Part shown: positions 50,769-61,408 of the stretch, piece after piece | Position numbering within the stretch: the stretch's first letter is position 1 | How the letters are laid out: each line of letters starts with the position of its first letter | NCBI GenBank assembly: GCA_023422835.1 | Contig: JAFAGI010000001.1 | Location: 124,001 to 188,000 of the forward strand | Source of the DNA: Bacteroidota bacterium | GTDB lineage: Bacteria > Bacteroidota > Bacteroidia > Chitinophagales > Chitinophagaceae | Reading direction: 5' to 3' | Length of the DNA: 64,000 nucleotides | The notes under the pieces: model-generated | The model's input: only the letters and a program-made list of their open reading frames with translations | The model's database searches: none | What the model was told of the DNA's origin: nothing | Position numbers and translations under genes: made by a program

Positions 50769-50863
50769 TTGTTCACAGATATTTAAAAATGCAAATATTA
50801 GTTTATTTTTTAGTAATTTTGCCTACTTTATTAAAAGTATCTAAGAACGAAACCAGAGGTAGA

Positions 50864-51679
50864 ATGTCCAGTAAAAAAAGAATTTTATTTATTGCAACGG
50901 AAATTTCCCCTTTCCTGGAATTGACTGAATTTTCTGAAATATTAAACAGTCTGGCAATAAAAAGTAATGAGAATGATTTCGAGGTGAGATGTATCATGCC
51001 GCGTTACGGTGTTATCAATGAGCGCAGGCATAAATTGCATGAAGTAGTGCGGTTGTCAGGCATCAACGTTTCTGTAGACAACGATGATTACCCCTTACAG
51101 ATAAAAGTATCATCGCTTCCGAATGCACGCCTGCAGGTATACTTCCTGGATAATGACGAATTCTTTAAAAGAAAATTTATTTTCAGAGATGAGAATGAAG
51201 AATGGTTTGAAGACAACGGGCTGCGTTCTGTGTTTTTCTGCAAGGGCGCGCTGGAAACCGTGAAAAAATTCGGCTGGCCTCCTGATATTATCCATTGCAG
51301 CGGCTGGATGACCGCTCTGATACCGATGTACATTAAAACTGCTTATAAAAAGGAACCGGTTTTCAGCAATTGTAAAGTGGTATACTCTATAGGTGGCGAA
51401 ACTTTTGATGAAACACTGGAAAAAGATTTTATACGCCAGGCCAATATTCATGCAGCTATCAAGCCCAAAGACCTGGAGCCGTATAAAAAAGGCGATTATG
51501 AATCCATCATCAAAGGCGGAGCTGTAAATTCAGATGCCATTGCTTTTGCTACAGAAAATATCGACGAAAGAATTGTAAAAGAACTTTCTAAAACAAGAGG
51601 AAAAAAGATCCTGAAATTCCAAGGATATGACTCTGATTTAACAGAGTATTTTGAACTCTTTAATGAGCTTGTTTCTTAG
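50864..51679 (+). CDS. Single-domain GT5-like (glycogen/starch synthase N-terminal) protein, probably non-catalytic
   Basis: 271 residues from the ATG at 50864; the 25 upstream codons are not family-like. 'KRILFIATEISPF' and 'DIIHCSGWMTALIPMYIKT' are the N-terminal glycogen synthase domain. The KxGGL ADP-glucose motif is replaced ('ISPFLELTEFSEILN'), and the whole C-terminal Rossmann domain with the E-x7-E motif is absent. The protein stops just after the interdomain region. It is therefore unlikely to make glycogen. Context: divergent to panC, upstream of a DUF4270 lipoprotein gene. Confidence 0.8.
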   Translation: MSSKKRILFIATEISPFLELTEFSEILNSLAIKSNENDFEVRCIMPRYGVINERRHKLHEVVRLSGINVSVDNDDYPLQIKVSSLPNARLQVYFLDNDEFFKRKFIFRDENEEWFEDNGLRSVFFCKGALETVKKFGWPPDIIHCSGWMTALIPMYIKTAYKKEPVFSNCKVVYSIGGETFDETLEKDFIRQANIHAAIKPKDLEPYKKGDYESIIKGGAVNSDAIAFATENIDERIVKELSKTRGKKILKFQGYDSDLTEYFELFNELVS

Positions 51680-51727
51680 AAATTTGTTTTTTTGTGATAA
51701 TTTTTATTTTAAATTAATCTAACGATT

Positions 51728-53212
51728 TTGAAAAAGAGAAATAGGATCCTTGCAACGCTAATAGCCATAGTTAGTTTTGCAGCCTGTACGAAAATAGTTT
51801 CCACAGATATCGGTATCGGAGACCTGATTCCTGCTGTTGACGGGGTATTGGTAAAAGACACCACGCTGGATGTGATTATCAACACTTATGGTGATGCTAT
51901 TACAACTACCAGAATTAGCGAAACAAATGTTTTAGGAAAACACAGCGATACCGCATTCGGCAATACAACTACAGCCTTGTACCTGCAGGTGCAGCCGCGC
52001 TCCTACCCGTTCAGGTTCCCGGTGAGCAAAGATAGCATTACTGCTATTGATTCAGTGGTGTTGGTGATACCTACCTATGGCTTGTATTACGGCGATAGCA
52101 CAAAAAACCTGGGCTTCCGGGTGTATGAAGTAAATGATCTTTCTTTCGACAGGGAAAAAGGTTATCCGTTCAATACAGATAAAAGTTTTACTACTTCCGG
52201 CGAACTTACTTACAATGGCGCTGAACAGTTTATATCCCCGCTCAGCGTGAATGATACCATTAAGTCATTCGGCGACTCGGTTGGTTCTCCCAATCAGATA
52301 CGTATACGCCTGAGCAATGCATTGGCACAGAAATTCTTTAATTTGGATACGGCCAACTATCGCTCAGATTCATTGTTCCGGCTGGCATTCAATGGTATAA
52401 AGATCACTTCCACATCAGGAGATGCATTAGTACCTGTGCTGCCGCAGGGCGCCGGTATTGCCATGTATTACAAATACATTTCTCAGAAAGATGGTTCAGC
52501 AGATACCACCTTGACTTCTTTTGTACCTGCGGAGACCTCTGCAAGCGCCAACCACATCACTGTAGAACGCAGTGCCACGCAACTCGCCAACCTTCCTCTC
52601 GGCGATATAAATACGGGCAGCAGCACTGTGTACCTGCAATCCGGTCCCGGTGTATATGCACGTATTAAAATTCCGGGCCTGTCAGGGCTCGCCAAGATGC
52701 TTATCTATAGGGCAGAATTGGTTGTAGACGATATCCCTGCTGCTGAATACAACAAATTTGTTCCAAATCTTTTTGTTGCTGGTATAAAAGACAATAAAAG
52801 AATATTGTTGAAAGATGTATCCCTGGATAATCTTCCCAACCCGCTGAATCCATTCCAGTCTTCTAATTATTTCTATACCGCAAACCTGCCCACATTTGGC
52901 TCATATCCACTGGTCAGAGTAGACTCAACCAATAACCTGAAATATTACCAATACAATTTTAACCTTACTAACCACGTACAGGATATTAATAAAGGTGTAA
53001 CTCAAAACTACCCGCTGGATATTTTTGCCCCGCATACAGATTCTGTTTACAGTGAAGTTTTATCCAGGAATGTGTCTATTCAGGCCAAAGCAGGCGACAA
53101 CCAGTTTACCAAGCTGAATGCACCTGTTATACAAAGAACCAAACTATTCGGCAACAAGGCCGCCAGCGCACATAAAATCCGTTTAAACATTATTTACAGC
53201 CCTGTTCAATAG
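51728..53212 (+). CDS. DUF4270 family lipoprotein
   Basis: 494 residues from the TTG at 51728, with a lipoprotein signal (SFAAC, Cys20). Blocks '[12 protein letters not shown]', '[18 protein letters not shown]', 'FRVYEVND' and '[15 protein letters not shown]' are typical of DUF4270. It should be anchored in the outer membrane. The family function is unknown. It lies 49 bp after the GT5-like gene, so the two are probably cotranscribed. metK follows 41 bp later. Confidence 0.85.
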   Translation: MKKRNRILATLIAIVSFAACTKIVSTDIGIGDLIPAVDGVLVKDTTLDVIINTYGDAITTTRISETNVLGKHSDTAFGNTTTALYLQVQPRSYPFRFPVSKDSITAIDSVVLVIPTYGLYYGDSTKNLGFRVYEVNDLSFDREKGYPFNTDKSFTTSGELTYNGAEQFISPLSVNDTIKSFGDSVGSPNQIRIRLSNALAQKFFNLDTANYRSDSLFRLAFNGIKITSTSGDALVPVLPQGAGIAMYYKYISQKDGSADTTLTSFVPAETSASANHITVERSATQLANLPLGDINTGSSTVYLQSGPGVYARIKIPGLSGLAKMLIYRAELVVDDIPAAEYNKFVPNLFVAGIKDNKRILLKDVSLDNLPNPLNPFQSSNYFYTANLPTFGSYPLVRVDSTNNLKYYQYNFNLTNHVQDINKGVTQNYPLDIFAPHTDSVYSEVLSRNVSIQAKAGDNQFTKLNAPVIQRTKLFGNKAASAHKIRLNIIYSPVQ

Positions 53213-53252
53213 TTTTTTTCCATCATTATTTAAAAAGAATATATTTTTCTTT

Positions 53253-54506
53253 ATGGCTTATTTATTCACATCCGAAAGTGTTTCAGAAGGACATCCCGAC
53301 AAAGTTGCAGACCAGATATCAGATGCATTAATAGATTACTTTATGGCAAGCGACCCCAAAAGCAAAGTGGCATGCGAAACATTGGTAACCACAGGACAGG
53401 TAGTGCTGGCAGGTGAAGTCAAGTCAAACGCTTACCTGGATGTGCAGGAAATTGCCCGTGAAGTTATCAGGAGAATCGGCTATACGAAAAGCGAGTACAT
53501 GTTTGAGGCCAACAGTTGCGGTATCTTTTCTGCCATACACGAGCAGTCTGCAGATATAAACCAGGGAGTGGAAAAAAGCGATATGGAAAACCAGGGAGCC
53601 GGCGACCAGGGAATGATGTTTGGCTACGCTATCAACGAAACAGAGAACTACATGCCGCTGGCGTTAGACCTAGCGCATACGCTGCTGATAGAATTGGCTG
53701 CGCTGCGACGCGAACACAAACAAATTAAATACCTGCGCCCGGATGCCAAAAGCCAGGTAACGCTTGAATACGACGAAAACAACAAGCCTGTAAGAATTGA
53801 TACCATCGTTATATCCACGCAGCACGACGATTTTGATACAGATGAAAACATGGCTGCAAAAATCAGGCAGGATATGACCGAAATTTTAATTCCCCGTGTA
53901 ATAAAACGATATCCGAAATACAAGCATTTCTTCAACGATCAGATCAAATACCACATCAACCCTACCGGTAAATTTGTGATCGGCGGGCCACATGGCGATA
54001 CAGGCCTTACAGGCAGAAAAATAATTGTAGACACTTACGGCGGCAAAGGCGCACACGGCGGTGGCGCATTCAGCGGCAAAGACCCGAGCAAAGTAGACAG
54101 AAGCGCGGCATATGCTGCAAGGCATATTGCCAAGAACTTAGTGGCAGCGGGTGTTGCAGACGAGATATTGGTACAAGTTTCTTATGCCATTGGTGTTGCA
54201 AGGCCTATGGGCATTTATGTAAACACTTACGGCACAGCCAAGGTAGACCTCAGCGATGGGGAAATAGCTAAAATTGTAGACGAGATCTACGATTTCCGTC
54301 CATACTTTATTGAGAAAAATTTAAAACTCCGCAACCCGATCTACAGCGAAACTGCTGCTTACGGTCACATGGGCAGAACTCCAGAGACGGTTACCAAAGA
54401 ATACAACCTGCCCGGCGGCAAGAAAATCCAGAAAACAGTGGAACTTTTTACCTGGGAAAAACTCGATTATATTCCTAAAGTAAAAGCAGCATTTAAACTG
54501 AAATAA
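53253..54506 (+). CDS. metK: S-adenosylmethionine synthetase
   Basis: 417 residues. '[23 protein letters not shown]', '[12 protein letters not shown]', '[21 protein letters not shown]' and '[19 protein letters not shown]' are the signature blocks. It makes SAM from methionine and ATP. Length is slightly above average owing to the extended Bacteroidota insert near '[13 protein letters not shown]'. No SAM riboswitch fits in the 40 bp upstream. Confidence 0.98.
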   Translation: MAYLFTSESVSEGHPDKVADQISDALIDYFMASDPKSKVACETLVTTGQVVLAGEVKSNAYLDVQEIAREVIRRIGYTKSEYMFEANSCGIFSAIHEQSADINQGVEKSDMENQGAGDQGMMFGYAINETENYMPLALDLAHTLLIELAALRREHKQIKYLRPDAKSQVTLEYDENNKPVRIDTIVISTQHDDFDTDENMAAKIRQDMTEILIPRVIKRYPKYKHFFNDQIKYHINPTGKFVIGGPHGDTGLTGRKIIVDTYGGKGAHGGGAFSGKDPSKVDRSAAYAARHIAKNLVAAGVADEILVQVSYAIGVARPMGIYVNTYGTAKVDLSDGEIAKIVDEIYDFRPYFIEKNLKLRNPIYSETAAYGHMGRTPETVTKEYNLPGGKKIQKTVELFTWEKLDYIPKVKAAFKLK

Positions 54507-54529
54507 CTTTTCAACTTGTAACATTTCTT

Positions 54530-54555
54530 AAGGCACCTTTGCGGGTGTCTTTTTT
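54530..54555 (+). terminator. metK terminator
   Basis: AAGGCACC and GGTGTCTT pair with one G-T wobble across a short loop and run into TTTTTT, 23 bp after metK. Confidence 0.75.
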
Positions 54556-54586
54556 ATGCTTGCCTGGTGACTTACCTGTTATGCCG

Positions 54587-54768
54587 TGCCAGTGTATTTT
54601 CACCTGGCATGAGTAGTATCTATTTGTAATTTTTTCGCCCGCCTTGTCCGGTGTTTTTACCTGACACCATAATAGTCATTCCGCAATGTATATACAGCAG
54701 TTTTTGAATCATTACTGTATTATAAGCTCCACTACATTCGTAAAATGTCAGGTGAAAACACCTTACAT
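54587..54768. repeat. Cluster of degenerate TGTCAGGTG palindromes
   Basis: Three copies related to 43851: around 54588-54610 (GCCAGTG / CACCTGGCA), 54645-54666 (TGTCCGGTG / ACCTGACA) and 54745-54768 (ATGTCAGGTG / CACCTTACAT). Each has 8-10-bp arms around an A/T loop. The rest of the 290-bp gap shows no gene. Confidence 0.55.
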
Positions 54769-54798
54769 GGCAAAAAAAGAACTCCATATAAAACAAAA

Positions 54799-55749
54799 TT
54801 AAGAATCAACAGGCTTCTCCACAGTAATATGCTGAAACCTCGATAGACAGTAGCTTGTAAACGGCAGCAACACAAAAGCTGCCAGTCCCCACCGGTTGCC
54901 AGCGCACCCGCCGATAATAAAGCTGGCGATCAATACAAACAATGGATAAGTAACAAACAAAACCCCAAATAATACAGAATCGAAAAAAATGGATCCTTTG
55001 GTTTTCCTGGCTACGAAATGCTTCCACAACTTATAAAACCAATATTGCGTAATGTAGCCCACAACAGCAGGTACAAACAACAGCGCCCTTTCAGCAAAAC
55101 TTCTCTTCAGTGCGGTTGTTTCAGGACCATGCATGTTCGTTGACAATTGTTGTTGCATAGCATTTACCAGCATGGCTGTATTCAATACGCCATGCTGATA
55201 ATAATCTTTGGCAGCCAATGGTTCAACGGCACGCAAATGCACAGCCTTGGGCATTTGCCTGAAAGAATTGTAGGTAATGGTGTACGGCTGTATATTGATC
55301 CACACATTATTCTCTGCACATTGTTCAATCAACTTTACCGAGCCGCCTTTACGCAAGGGCTGCAAATGCCACCGGTTATGCGAATTGCCTTCCGGGAAAA
55401 TAATGATGTGTGCTCCTTTTTTCAATAGTGCACTGTAATCGTTAAATAGCTGTTCGTTTTGGGCTGCAAAGTTTTTATCGTCTCGTTTGCGGAATATCGG
55501 TATCATATTCAATGAGCGCAAAGCCTTATCTGCCCATCGTTTGCGAAACATATCTCCGCGCACCAGGAAATGCAAAGGCTTAGGGCTATGTATGGATATG
55601 ATCAATGCATCAAAGAAAGAATTCGGATGATTGGAAATGATCAGCGACGGCTTGCTGTAGTCAGCCTTATGCGCATTTATAAGTTTTAAACTGCCGGCAT
55701 ACCAATGCATAGCAAGCCTCACAAGTATTTTCACAACAGCATAAAACAT
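54799..55749 (-). CDS. PlsC-like acyltransferase
   Basis: 316 residues from the ATG at 55749. 'ISNHPNSFFDALI' is the NHxxxxD catalytic motif, 'PIFRKRDD' the acceptor block and 'IIFPEGNSHNRW' the FPEG motif of 1-acylglycerol-3-phosphate O-acyltransferases. Membrane segments lie at the N-terminus and near the C-terminus ('SVLFGVLFVTYPLFVLIASFI'). It probably acylates lysophosphatidate or a related glycerol lipid at the inner membrane. The extra ~100-residue C-terminal membrane region is common in Bacteroidota homologues. Confidence 0.85.
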   Translation of the reverse strand: MFYAVVKILVRLAMHWYAGSLKLINAHKADYSKPSLIISNHPNSFFDALIISIHSPKPLHFLVRGDMFRKRWADKALRSLNMIPIFRKRDDKNFAAQNEQLFNDYSALLKKGAHIIIFPEGNSHNRWHLQPLRKGGSVKLIEQCAENNVWINIQPYTITYNSFRQMPKAVHLRAVEPLAAKDYYQHGVLNTAMLVNAMQQQLSTNMHGPETTALKRSFAERALLFVPAVVGYITQYWFYKLWKHFVARKTKGSIFFDSVLFGVLFVTYPLFVLIASFIIGGCAGNRWGLAAFVLLPFTSYCLSRFQHITVEKPVDS

Positions 55750-55813
55750 AAAAATAAAGCCGGGATTAAGATTAAATTGCAAAATAAACAATTATTGTCA
55801 ATATGTATATGCA

Positions 55814-55842
55814 TAAAAAAAGCTCCGTCGCAGGAGCTTTTA
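55814..55842 (-). terminator. sodC terminator
   Basis: AAAAGCTCC and GGAGCTTTT form a perfect stem around a 6-nt loop, 17 bp after the sodC stop on the minus strand. Confidence 0.85.
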
Positions 55843-55858
55843 TAAGAGAATAAACCCA

Positions 55859-56449
55859 TTACATTTTCCTGATTACACCGCAGCCAACTCTTGGCCCTGA
55901 GTTTCCTGTAGGCTGAGTTTTGTAATCATCAGTGCCACCATGTACAATTATGCCTCTGCCTATGATGGTATTTTTGGCCGTATCAGCTATGCTCCAACGG
56001 TCTGTAGTGACAGATACGCTGCCTATACCTTTATTGTCTAACTGTAAATTGCCTATATCACCGGAGTGGAAAGGAGCAGTACCCCATTTGCCATGGTTTT
56101 CATTGGTGGGGTTCCAGTGGCCATGCGTATTTTCGCCTTTGTTGCCGCAATCGCCATGCTCGTGAAAATGTACTGCCACCACGCTGTCTGCTCTTTCAGG
56201 ATAGTTGATCTGCAGATCCATGGTTATCTGACCGTTTCCTGCATCGTAGAATTTAGCCGTACCAATGGTTTTAGCGCTGTCGGCAGTCTGAAAAAGATCA
56301 GCCTTGGCAATTTCAGCAGATTTAGGAAGTTCCTGTACCGCTGTGGTATCCCCGTTTAAAGAATCTGTTGTGCTATCGGTGGCGGCATCTCCGCATGAGG
56401 TAAAAATTGACATCGCAGCAATGCCTGCCATTAAAAAATAATGTTTCAT
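55859..56449 (-). CDS. sodC: Cu/Zn superoxide dismutase lipoprotein
   Basis: 196 residues with a lipobox (FTSC, Cys19) and a Thr/Asp-rich linker. 'VAVHFHEHGDCGN', 'HGHWNPTNENHGKWG' and 'IIGRGIIVHGGTDDY' contain the copper and zinc His ligands, and the pair of Cys for the structural disulfide ('GDCGN', 'RVGCGVI') is present. It detoxifies superoxide in the periplasm or at the outer membrane. All ligands seem intact. Confidence 0.94.
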   Translation of the reverse strand: MKHYFLMAGIAAMSIFTSCGDAATDSTTDSLNGDTTAVQELPKSAEIAKADLFQTADSAKTIGTAKFYDAGNGQITMDLQINYPERADSVVAVHFHEHGDCGNKGENTHGHWNPTNENHGKWGTAPFHSGDIGNLQLDNKGIGSVSVTTDRWSIADTAKNTIIGRGIIVHGGTDDYKTQPTGNSGPRVGCGVIRKM

Positions 56450-56596
56450 AGAGTTTCTGTTTTAGTTCGATTCAAATATAAAGAAATATACGTGCGCAAG
56501 TGATTTGCAGTCAGCCTTTTAACAAAAATTGTTTTGCATCAATGTTTCAATATTTGTTTGGAATATTTTTTGCACTGCAATATGCATTATTACAAT

Positions 56597-57109
56597 ATGA
56601 ATCAAAAAAATACCTACGGAAAACCTCCGGGCACAAATGCAGGAGTTATCAAGGATGACAGGCTAAAATTGGTTGAACGTATGAGTAAGCTCATGGATGA
56701 CCAGTTTTCGGTTGGAGGCTATAAATTCGGCATTGACCCGCTGCTGAACTTTGTGCCTTATGCGGGAGATATAGCTACCTACCTGATGTCTGCTGCATTG
56801 GTGGTGACCATGTTTAAACACGGCGTTTCGGGCAAAGTAGCTATGAAGATGATCGGCAACATTACGCTGGATGCCGTTGTTGGAGCCATACCTGTCCTGG
56901 GCTGGATATTTGATTTCAAATTCAAAGCCAACAGGCGAAACGTGAACTTGCTCAGAAAGCATTACACAGAAGGCAAAGACACTGGCAGCGCAAAGCCCTT
57001 CATCATCATTATGCTGGTAGTGCTGATCGCAATAATGATACTGGTGTTCTGGGTAGCTTATCAGGCACTCAAATGGCTTTTAGAAGCAATGACTTTGCCT
57101 GTATGGTAA
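56597..57109 (+). CDS. DUF4112 family membrane protein
   Basis: 170 residues from the ATG at 56597; an ATG at 56582 would add five residues. 'LDDQFSVGGYKFGIDPLLNFVPYAGDIATYLMSAALV' and 'DAVVGAIPVLGWIFDFKFKANRRNVNLL' are the DUF4112 core; a C-terminal membrane span follows ('PFIIIMLVVLIAIMILVFWVAY'). The function is unknown. It is convergent with the antiporter gene, with 5 bp between stops. Confidence 0.85.
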   Translation: MNQKNTYGKPPGTNAGVIKDDRLKLVERMSKLMDDQFSVGGYKFGIDPLLNFVPYAGDIATYLMSAALVVTMFKHGVSGKVAMKMIGNITLDAVVGAIPVLGWIFDFKFKANRRNVNLLRKHYTEGKDTGSAKPFIIIMLVVLIAIMILVFWVAYQALKWLLEAMTLPVW

Positions 57110-57114
57110 TTAAG

Positions 57115-59400
57115 CTACAAATTGTTTTCTTTCATGAACTGATGGATAAGCTTCTTGTTGCCTACGATCCATACCAGGTCGTTCAGTAAAAGTATCGTAG
57201 CCGAAGGCGGGTTTAAAAGCCGTTTGCCATCGCGCTCTATACCTACAACCAGGCCATCTGTCTTTTCGCGGAGTTCGATCTCCTTGATACTTTTGCCAAG
57301 GAAAGAAGCATTGCGGGTAACCAGGAAATTCATCAGTACAAAATCCTCCAGCCCTGTTTGGGTCACAAAATTTTGTCCCACTTCTTCCATGCGGAATTTT
57401 TTATTTTCAAAATCCCTGATGTGTTCTTCATCGCCCAGCAACCCGATTTTATCAAAAGGGAAAATGCGGTCGTGTGCATTGGGTGTGTATACCACTTTCT
57501 CACCGCGCTTGATATAAGCTACATTAATGCCAAAGTTCTCGCGCCATGCAAGCTCATCCAGCCGCTTGCCGATGTATTCTGCATATTGCCCCACTTCGAA
57601 CTCAGCTACGTAAGTGCTCCAGAGTGAATCAATCTTTCGCTTGTATTTCTCTTTGTCATCTTTTTCAAGGCGCAGCTTTTCTTTGGCATATATATCTCTC
57701 TCGTAAAAATTATACAAAAACCTTTTCACGATCAGGTTGTGCAACGATTGAATTTTTGTAGAAAGGAAATAGAGAAACAGCAAGGTTAGCGGTATGCCCA
57801 ATACCGAAACGATCAGGCTTGGATAGAACCGGTAAATAATAAACTGCACAATGATAATACCTATGAGTATTCTCAGCAGGTCTACCAGCACCATAGGCCC
57901 ACGGGAAAAATAATTGCCTTTCCATAGCTCTTTATACACTTTGGGTTGAATGCGCTGAATAGTGATGGCCCAGAGAAACGGTACTGATGCGAGAATAACC
58001 ACACACAAAGTAATGATGCGGGCTGTAATGCTGTTGGCGAGATAATCTTCCAGGAAAGGCATTAAAAGATTGTGGCCGCCAAGTACAAGAGCAACTATCA
58101 CCACTGTGTTTAATAAGATGGTTGCGAAATAAGATTTTATCAGTTTCTTCCACCCGCTCTCCTGTTGTATGGTCTGGAACTGGTCTGAATATTTATCAAT
58201 GGCACGCAGCATGGAGTTTGGCGTCATCTTCTCCATGAATCTGTGAATATGATCAGAATAGCTGATCATGTACGGCGTGGTGAATGTAGTGATGGCAGAT
58301 ACGCCTACCGCCACCGGGAACAGGAAGTCGCTGGTAACATTCAGTGACAAGCCCAGCGCCGCAACGATGAAGGCAAACTCCCCGATCTGTGCCATGCTTG
58401 CCCCTACCTGTACTGATTGCCGGAATGGCTGGCCCGACAACACAGCCCCAAATGTAGTGAGCATAAATTTTCCTACCAGTGTTAATAATGTAATAATAAG
58501 AATGGGCCATTTATAAGCCAGCATGGCTGCAGGGTCTATCATCATGCCAATGGAAATAAAGAACACCGCACCGAACAGGTCTTTCATAGGCTTGATAAGT
58601 TGTTCTACTTTTTCAGAGTAGAGTGTTTCGCCCAGGATGGTTCCCATTAAAAATGCGCCCAGCTCGGCAGAAAGCCCTGCTTTCGTAGCCAGCACCACCA
58701 GGCCGAAACACAACCCGATAGAGATAATGAGCATCATTTCATCGTCGAGCACTTTCCTGGAAAGCCTGAAAATTGTGGGGAGCACGTAAATGCCGGTAAG
58801 ATAAATAGTAATAAGGAAAAATATAAGTTTTGCAATAGCAAACATCAGCTCGTTGCCGTTGAACTGCTGGCTCACGGCCAGCGTAGAAAGCAATACCATA
58901 AGTAAGATTACTACAATATCTTCTACCACCAGCACACCAAACACAATACTCGCATACTTCTTATGCTTTACACCCAGTTCATCAAACGCTTTAATGATAA
59001 TGGTTGTAGAGGAACTTGCCAGCATACCGCCTAAAAAAAGGCTGTCCATATAATTCCAGCCCATCCATTGGCCTGCAAAGAAACCAAGTGTGACAATGAA
59101 GATTATTTCCACAAAAGCTGTAATGGATGCCGAGCCACCAACTTTAATCAGTTTCTTAAAACTAAATTCCAGCCCCAGGCTAAACAATAAAAATATTACC
59201 CCGATATTTGCCCAGATAGATACGTTGGAAGCATCAACAATATTGGGGAAAAATGAAAAATAAGGGCCTACAAAAAAGCCTGCAATGATATACCCCAATA
59301 CCAGCGGCTGTCTAATTTTTTTGAATATTATGGTAACAGCGGCGGCTGCTATCAGTATCAAAGCTAAGTCCTGTATAAGTTGCGGCAGATGATGCTCCAT
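57115..59400 (-). CDS. Kef/CPA2-type cation:proton antiporter with C-terminal TrkA-C domain
   Basis: 761 residues. About 12 membrane segments fill residues 1-390 ('LGYIIAGFFVGPY', 'LGLEFSFKKLIKVG', 'ASSSTTIIIKAFDELG', 'VEDIVVILLMVLLST'); the Asp of 'GVLVVEDIVVI' is the CPA2 transport residue. Further membrane helices lie at ~420-570, and the last ~90 residues are a TrkA-C-like regulatory domain ('TRNASFLGKSIKEIELREKTDGLVVGIERDG'). It probably moves K+ or Na+ against protons. Nothing adjacent specifies the ion. Confidence 0.88.
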   Translation of the reverse strand: MEHHLPQLIQDLALILIAAAAVTIIFKKIRQPLVLGYIIAGFFVGPYFSFFPNIVDASNVSIWANIGVIFLLFSLGLEFSFKKLIKVGGSASITAFVEIIFIVTLGFFAGQWMGWNYMDSLFLGGMLASSSTTIIIKAFDELGVKHKKYASIVFGVLVVEDIVVILLMVLLSTLAVSQQFNGNELMFAIAKLIFFLITIYLTGIYVLPTIFRLSRKVLDDEMMLIISIGLCFGLVVLATKAGLSAELGAFLMGTILGETLYSEKVEQLIKPMKDLFGAVFFISIGMMIDPAAMLAYKWPILIITLLTLVGKFMLTTFGAVLSGQPFRQSVQVGASMAQIGEFAFIVAALGLSLNVTSDFLFPVAVGVSAITTFTTPYMISYSDHIHRFMEKMTPNSMLRAIDKYSDQFQTIQQESGWKKLIKSYFATILLNTVVIVALVLGGHNLLMPFLEDYLANSITARIITLCVVILASVPFLWAITIQRIQPKVYKELWKGNYFSRGPMVLVDLLRILIGIIIVQFIIYRFYPSLIVSVLGIPLTLLFLYFLSTKIQSLHNLIVKRFLYNFYERDIYAKEKLRLEKDDKEKYKRKIDSLWSTYVAEFEVGQYAEYIGKRLDELAWRENFGINVAYIKRGEKVVYTPNAHDRIFPFDKIGLLGDEEHIRDFENKKFRMEEVGQNFVTQTGLEDFVLMNFLVTRNASFLGKSIKEIELREKTDGLVVGIERDGKRLLNPPSATILLLNDLVWIVGNKKLIHQFMKENNL

Positions 59401-59429
59401 AAATTTTTTTAAATGTTAGATTTTATTTG

Positions 59430-61268
59430 TTATAAATTACTTTCAATGGGTTTTACTTCACTTCTGAATAGGCTTACAGGCGAATCAAGCAACACAGCTA
59501 TAACCGTTACATGCGCATCCAGCCTTTCTTTCGGCACCTGTATACTGATGATTCCTGGTGTAGCGCTCCAGTACAGTTTATCGTATATGGTATAATCGTT
59601 GATAATTGAACCTTCTCCCACAATTCTTATGCGGGCAATATTGTTGTTAATGCCTTTCAGCAGCACCTTCCCGTTTGATTTTCCTTCAATAAAAAGATAG
59701 AGCGTTTGCTTATCCGGCGACAGCGCTGTAGGGCCTGCGAAGTGCCCGCCATCTATGCCTTCGATGCCATTACCCATTACTTCAGCATGTTTGGTGATCC
59801 ATTTTTTTACCGCCGCATCTTTGATAAAATCTATAGCTTCGTATTTGTTTACCGCCAGACCTTTGCCTGCAAAAGGATTGTTGCCGTTGCTTACATCATG
59901 CGATAACCGTTTCAGTACCTTCATGGTAGTTTCATGCGTAGCGTTGAGATACGTACCTGCCGGAACCGGCGTTATTACTTCATTTGCCAGTTTTAATGAT
60001 TCATCAAAACTTACGCGAAGCACGGTTACATCCTTATCAACAACATTTGCCGGCACTGTGATCCAGAAGTTATTTCCCTCTTTCACATAGCTTAGGTTTG
60101 TTTTTGTGCCTACCACGTCAATATGCTTTATTTTAGATTCAATACCTTTTAGCCACACCAAACCGTTCGGGTTATCTGCCAGATACAGGAACAATGTTTT
60201 GCTGTCTTTTGATAAGGCGCTCTTTCCGTCAAAATGTTTCTGGTCTATACCATGTCTTGTGCCGTACACAGCCTCTGCATGCTTGCTGGTCCACCTGCCC
60301 AAATCCTGTAAAATTTTTACCTGTTCAGCCGGGATGGTGCCGTCTGCTTTAGGGCCTATGTCCAGTAAAAGATTTCCTCCCAACGAGATGCAGTCAACCA
60401 GGGTGCGTATAAGCATATTGGATGATTTGTATTTTTTATCCAGCGGTTGGTATCCCCATGAATCATTCATGGTATAGCAAAGTTCCCAGTATTTACTTTC
60501 AGGCTGCTGCACAGGCACTCCCTGTTCAGGTGTGGCATAGTCGCCATGCCCTTTTAAACGGGAGTTTAAAATAATGGCGGGGTTGTAGGATTGCAGCAGT
60601 GCCCTTGTCTCTTTGGCTTTCCATTCTTCGGCAGTGTGCTCCCAATCTCCATCAAACCAGATGAGGTCAGGCTTGTATTGGGTTGATAATTCTTTCAACT
60701 GTCCCTGATAGTAGTTGATAAAACGCTCGAAGCGTGCCGGTTCTTTATTTATATCATAGCGTTTTATAGCGCTGGTAAAAACATCATAATCATTATAGCT
60801 CCAGTCGGGAAGAGAGTAGTACAGTCCTGTTTTTAAGCCTGTTTTTTTTAATTCTTGTATAAACGGCGTAAGCACATCTCTTTTTGCAGCTGAATGCCCG
60901 GGAATGGAAAGTGCTCCCGGCTGCCTGGTATCCCACAGGGATATGCCTTCGTGATGTTTGGTGGTGATCACCGAATATTTTGCACCACTCTGTTTGATGA
61001 GCTCAGCCCAGTATTTGGGGTCATAATTTTTTGCGGTAAAATGGTTGATCTGGTCTTTATAATCTTTGTAAGGAATATAATTATTAAAAAATGACCAGGA
61101 TTCTGAAATACCGTTAACAGAATAAATGCCCCAATGGATGAATATGCCCAGCTTGGCATCTGCGAACCATTCCATTTTATCCTTTGGCTGATTCTGTGAA
61201 AAGGCCTGTAAAAACAATAAACCAAAAATAAAAATAAGCGCTGTTTTCAACGTAAATTTCCTGATCAT
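59430..61268 (-). CDS. GH29 alpha-L-fucosidase, exported
   Basis: 612 residues with a signal peptide ending 'QAFSQ'. 'KLGIFIHWGIYSV' , 'YSVITTKHHEGISLWD' and 'DLIWFDGDWE' (nucleophile Asp206) are family GH29 blocks. The catalytic (beta/alpha)8 domain spans ~30-330. C-terminal repeats ('GKSALSKDSKTLFLYLADNPNG', 'GPTALSPDKQTLYLFIEGKSNG') look like two related beta-sandwich modules. It removes alpha-L-fucose from glycans. No SusCD pair is adjacent. Cleavage linkage preference is not evident. Confidence 0.9.
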   Translation of the reverse strand: MIRKFTLKTALIFIFGLLFLQAFSQNQPKDKMEWFADAKLGIFIHWGIYSVNGISESWSFFNNYIPYKDYKDQINHFTAKNYDPKYWAELIKQSGAKYSVITTKHHEGISLWDTRQPGALSIPGHSAAKRDVLTPFIQELKKTGLKTGLYYSLPDWSYNDYDVFTSAIKRYDINKEPARFERFINYYQGQLKELSTQYKPDLIWFDGDWEHTAEEWKAKETRALLQSYNPAIILNSRLKGHGDYATPEQGVPVQQPESKYWELCYTMNDSWGYQPLDKKYKSSNMLIRTLVDCISLGGNLLLDIGPKADGTIPAEQVKILQDLGRWTSKHAEAVYGTRHGIDQKHFDGKSALSKDSKTLFLYLADNPNGLVWLKGIESKIKHIDVVGTKTNLSYVKEGNNFWITVPANVVDKDVTVLRVSFDESLKLANEVITPVPAGTYLNATHETTMKVLKRLSHDVSNGNNPFAGKGLAVNKYEAIDFIKDAAVKKWITKHAEVMGNGIEGIDGGHFAGPTALSPDKQTLYLFIEGKSNGKVLLKGINNNIARIRIVGEGSIINDYTIYDKLYWSATPGIISIQVPKERLDAHVTVIAVLLDSPVSLFRSEVKPIESNL

Positions 61269-61408
61269 TTTCCTGTATTTTTAAGTTTCGGAAGATAATA
61301 AAATGGCAACAGTGATCCAAAAATTTCGTGTAGCTATTTTGTAATGTTTGTATTGTAAAATAAGACAAGATGCGCTACTGAGCTATTGCTGACAGAAGAC
61401 AGGCAACG

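Noticed and set aside
53213..53252. SAM riboswitch upstream of metK
   Set aside because: Only 40 bp separates DUF4270 from metK, with no aptamer-like sequence.
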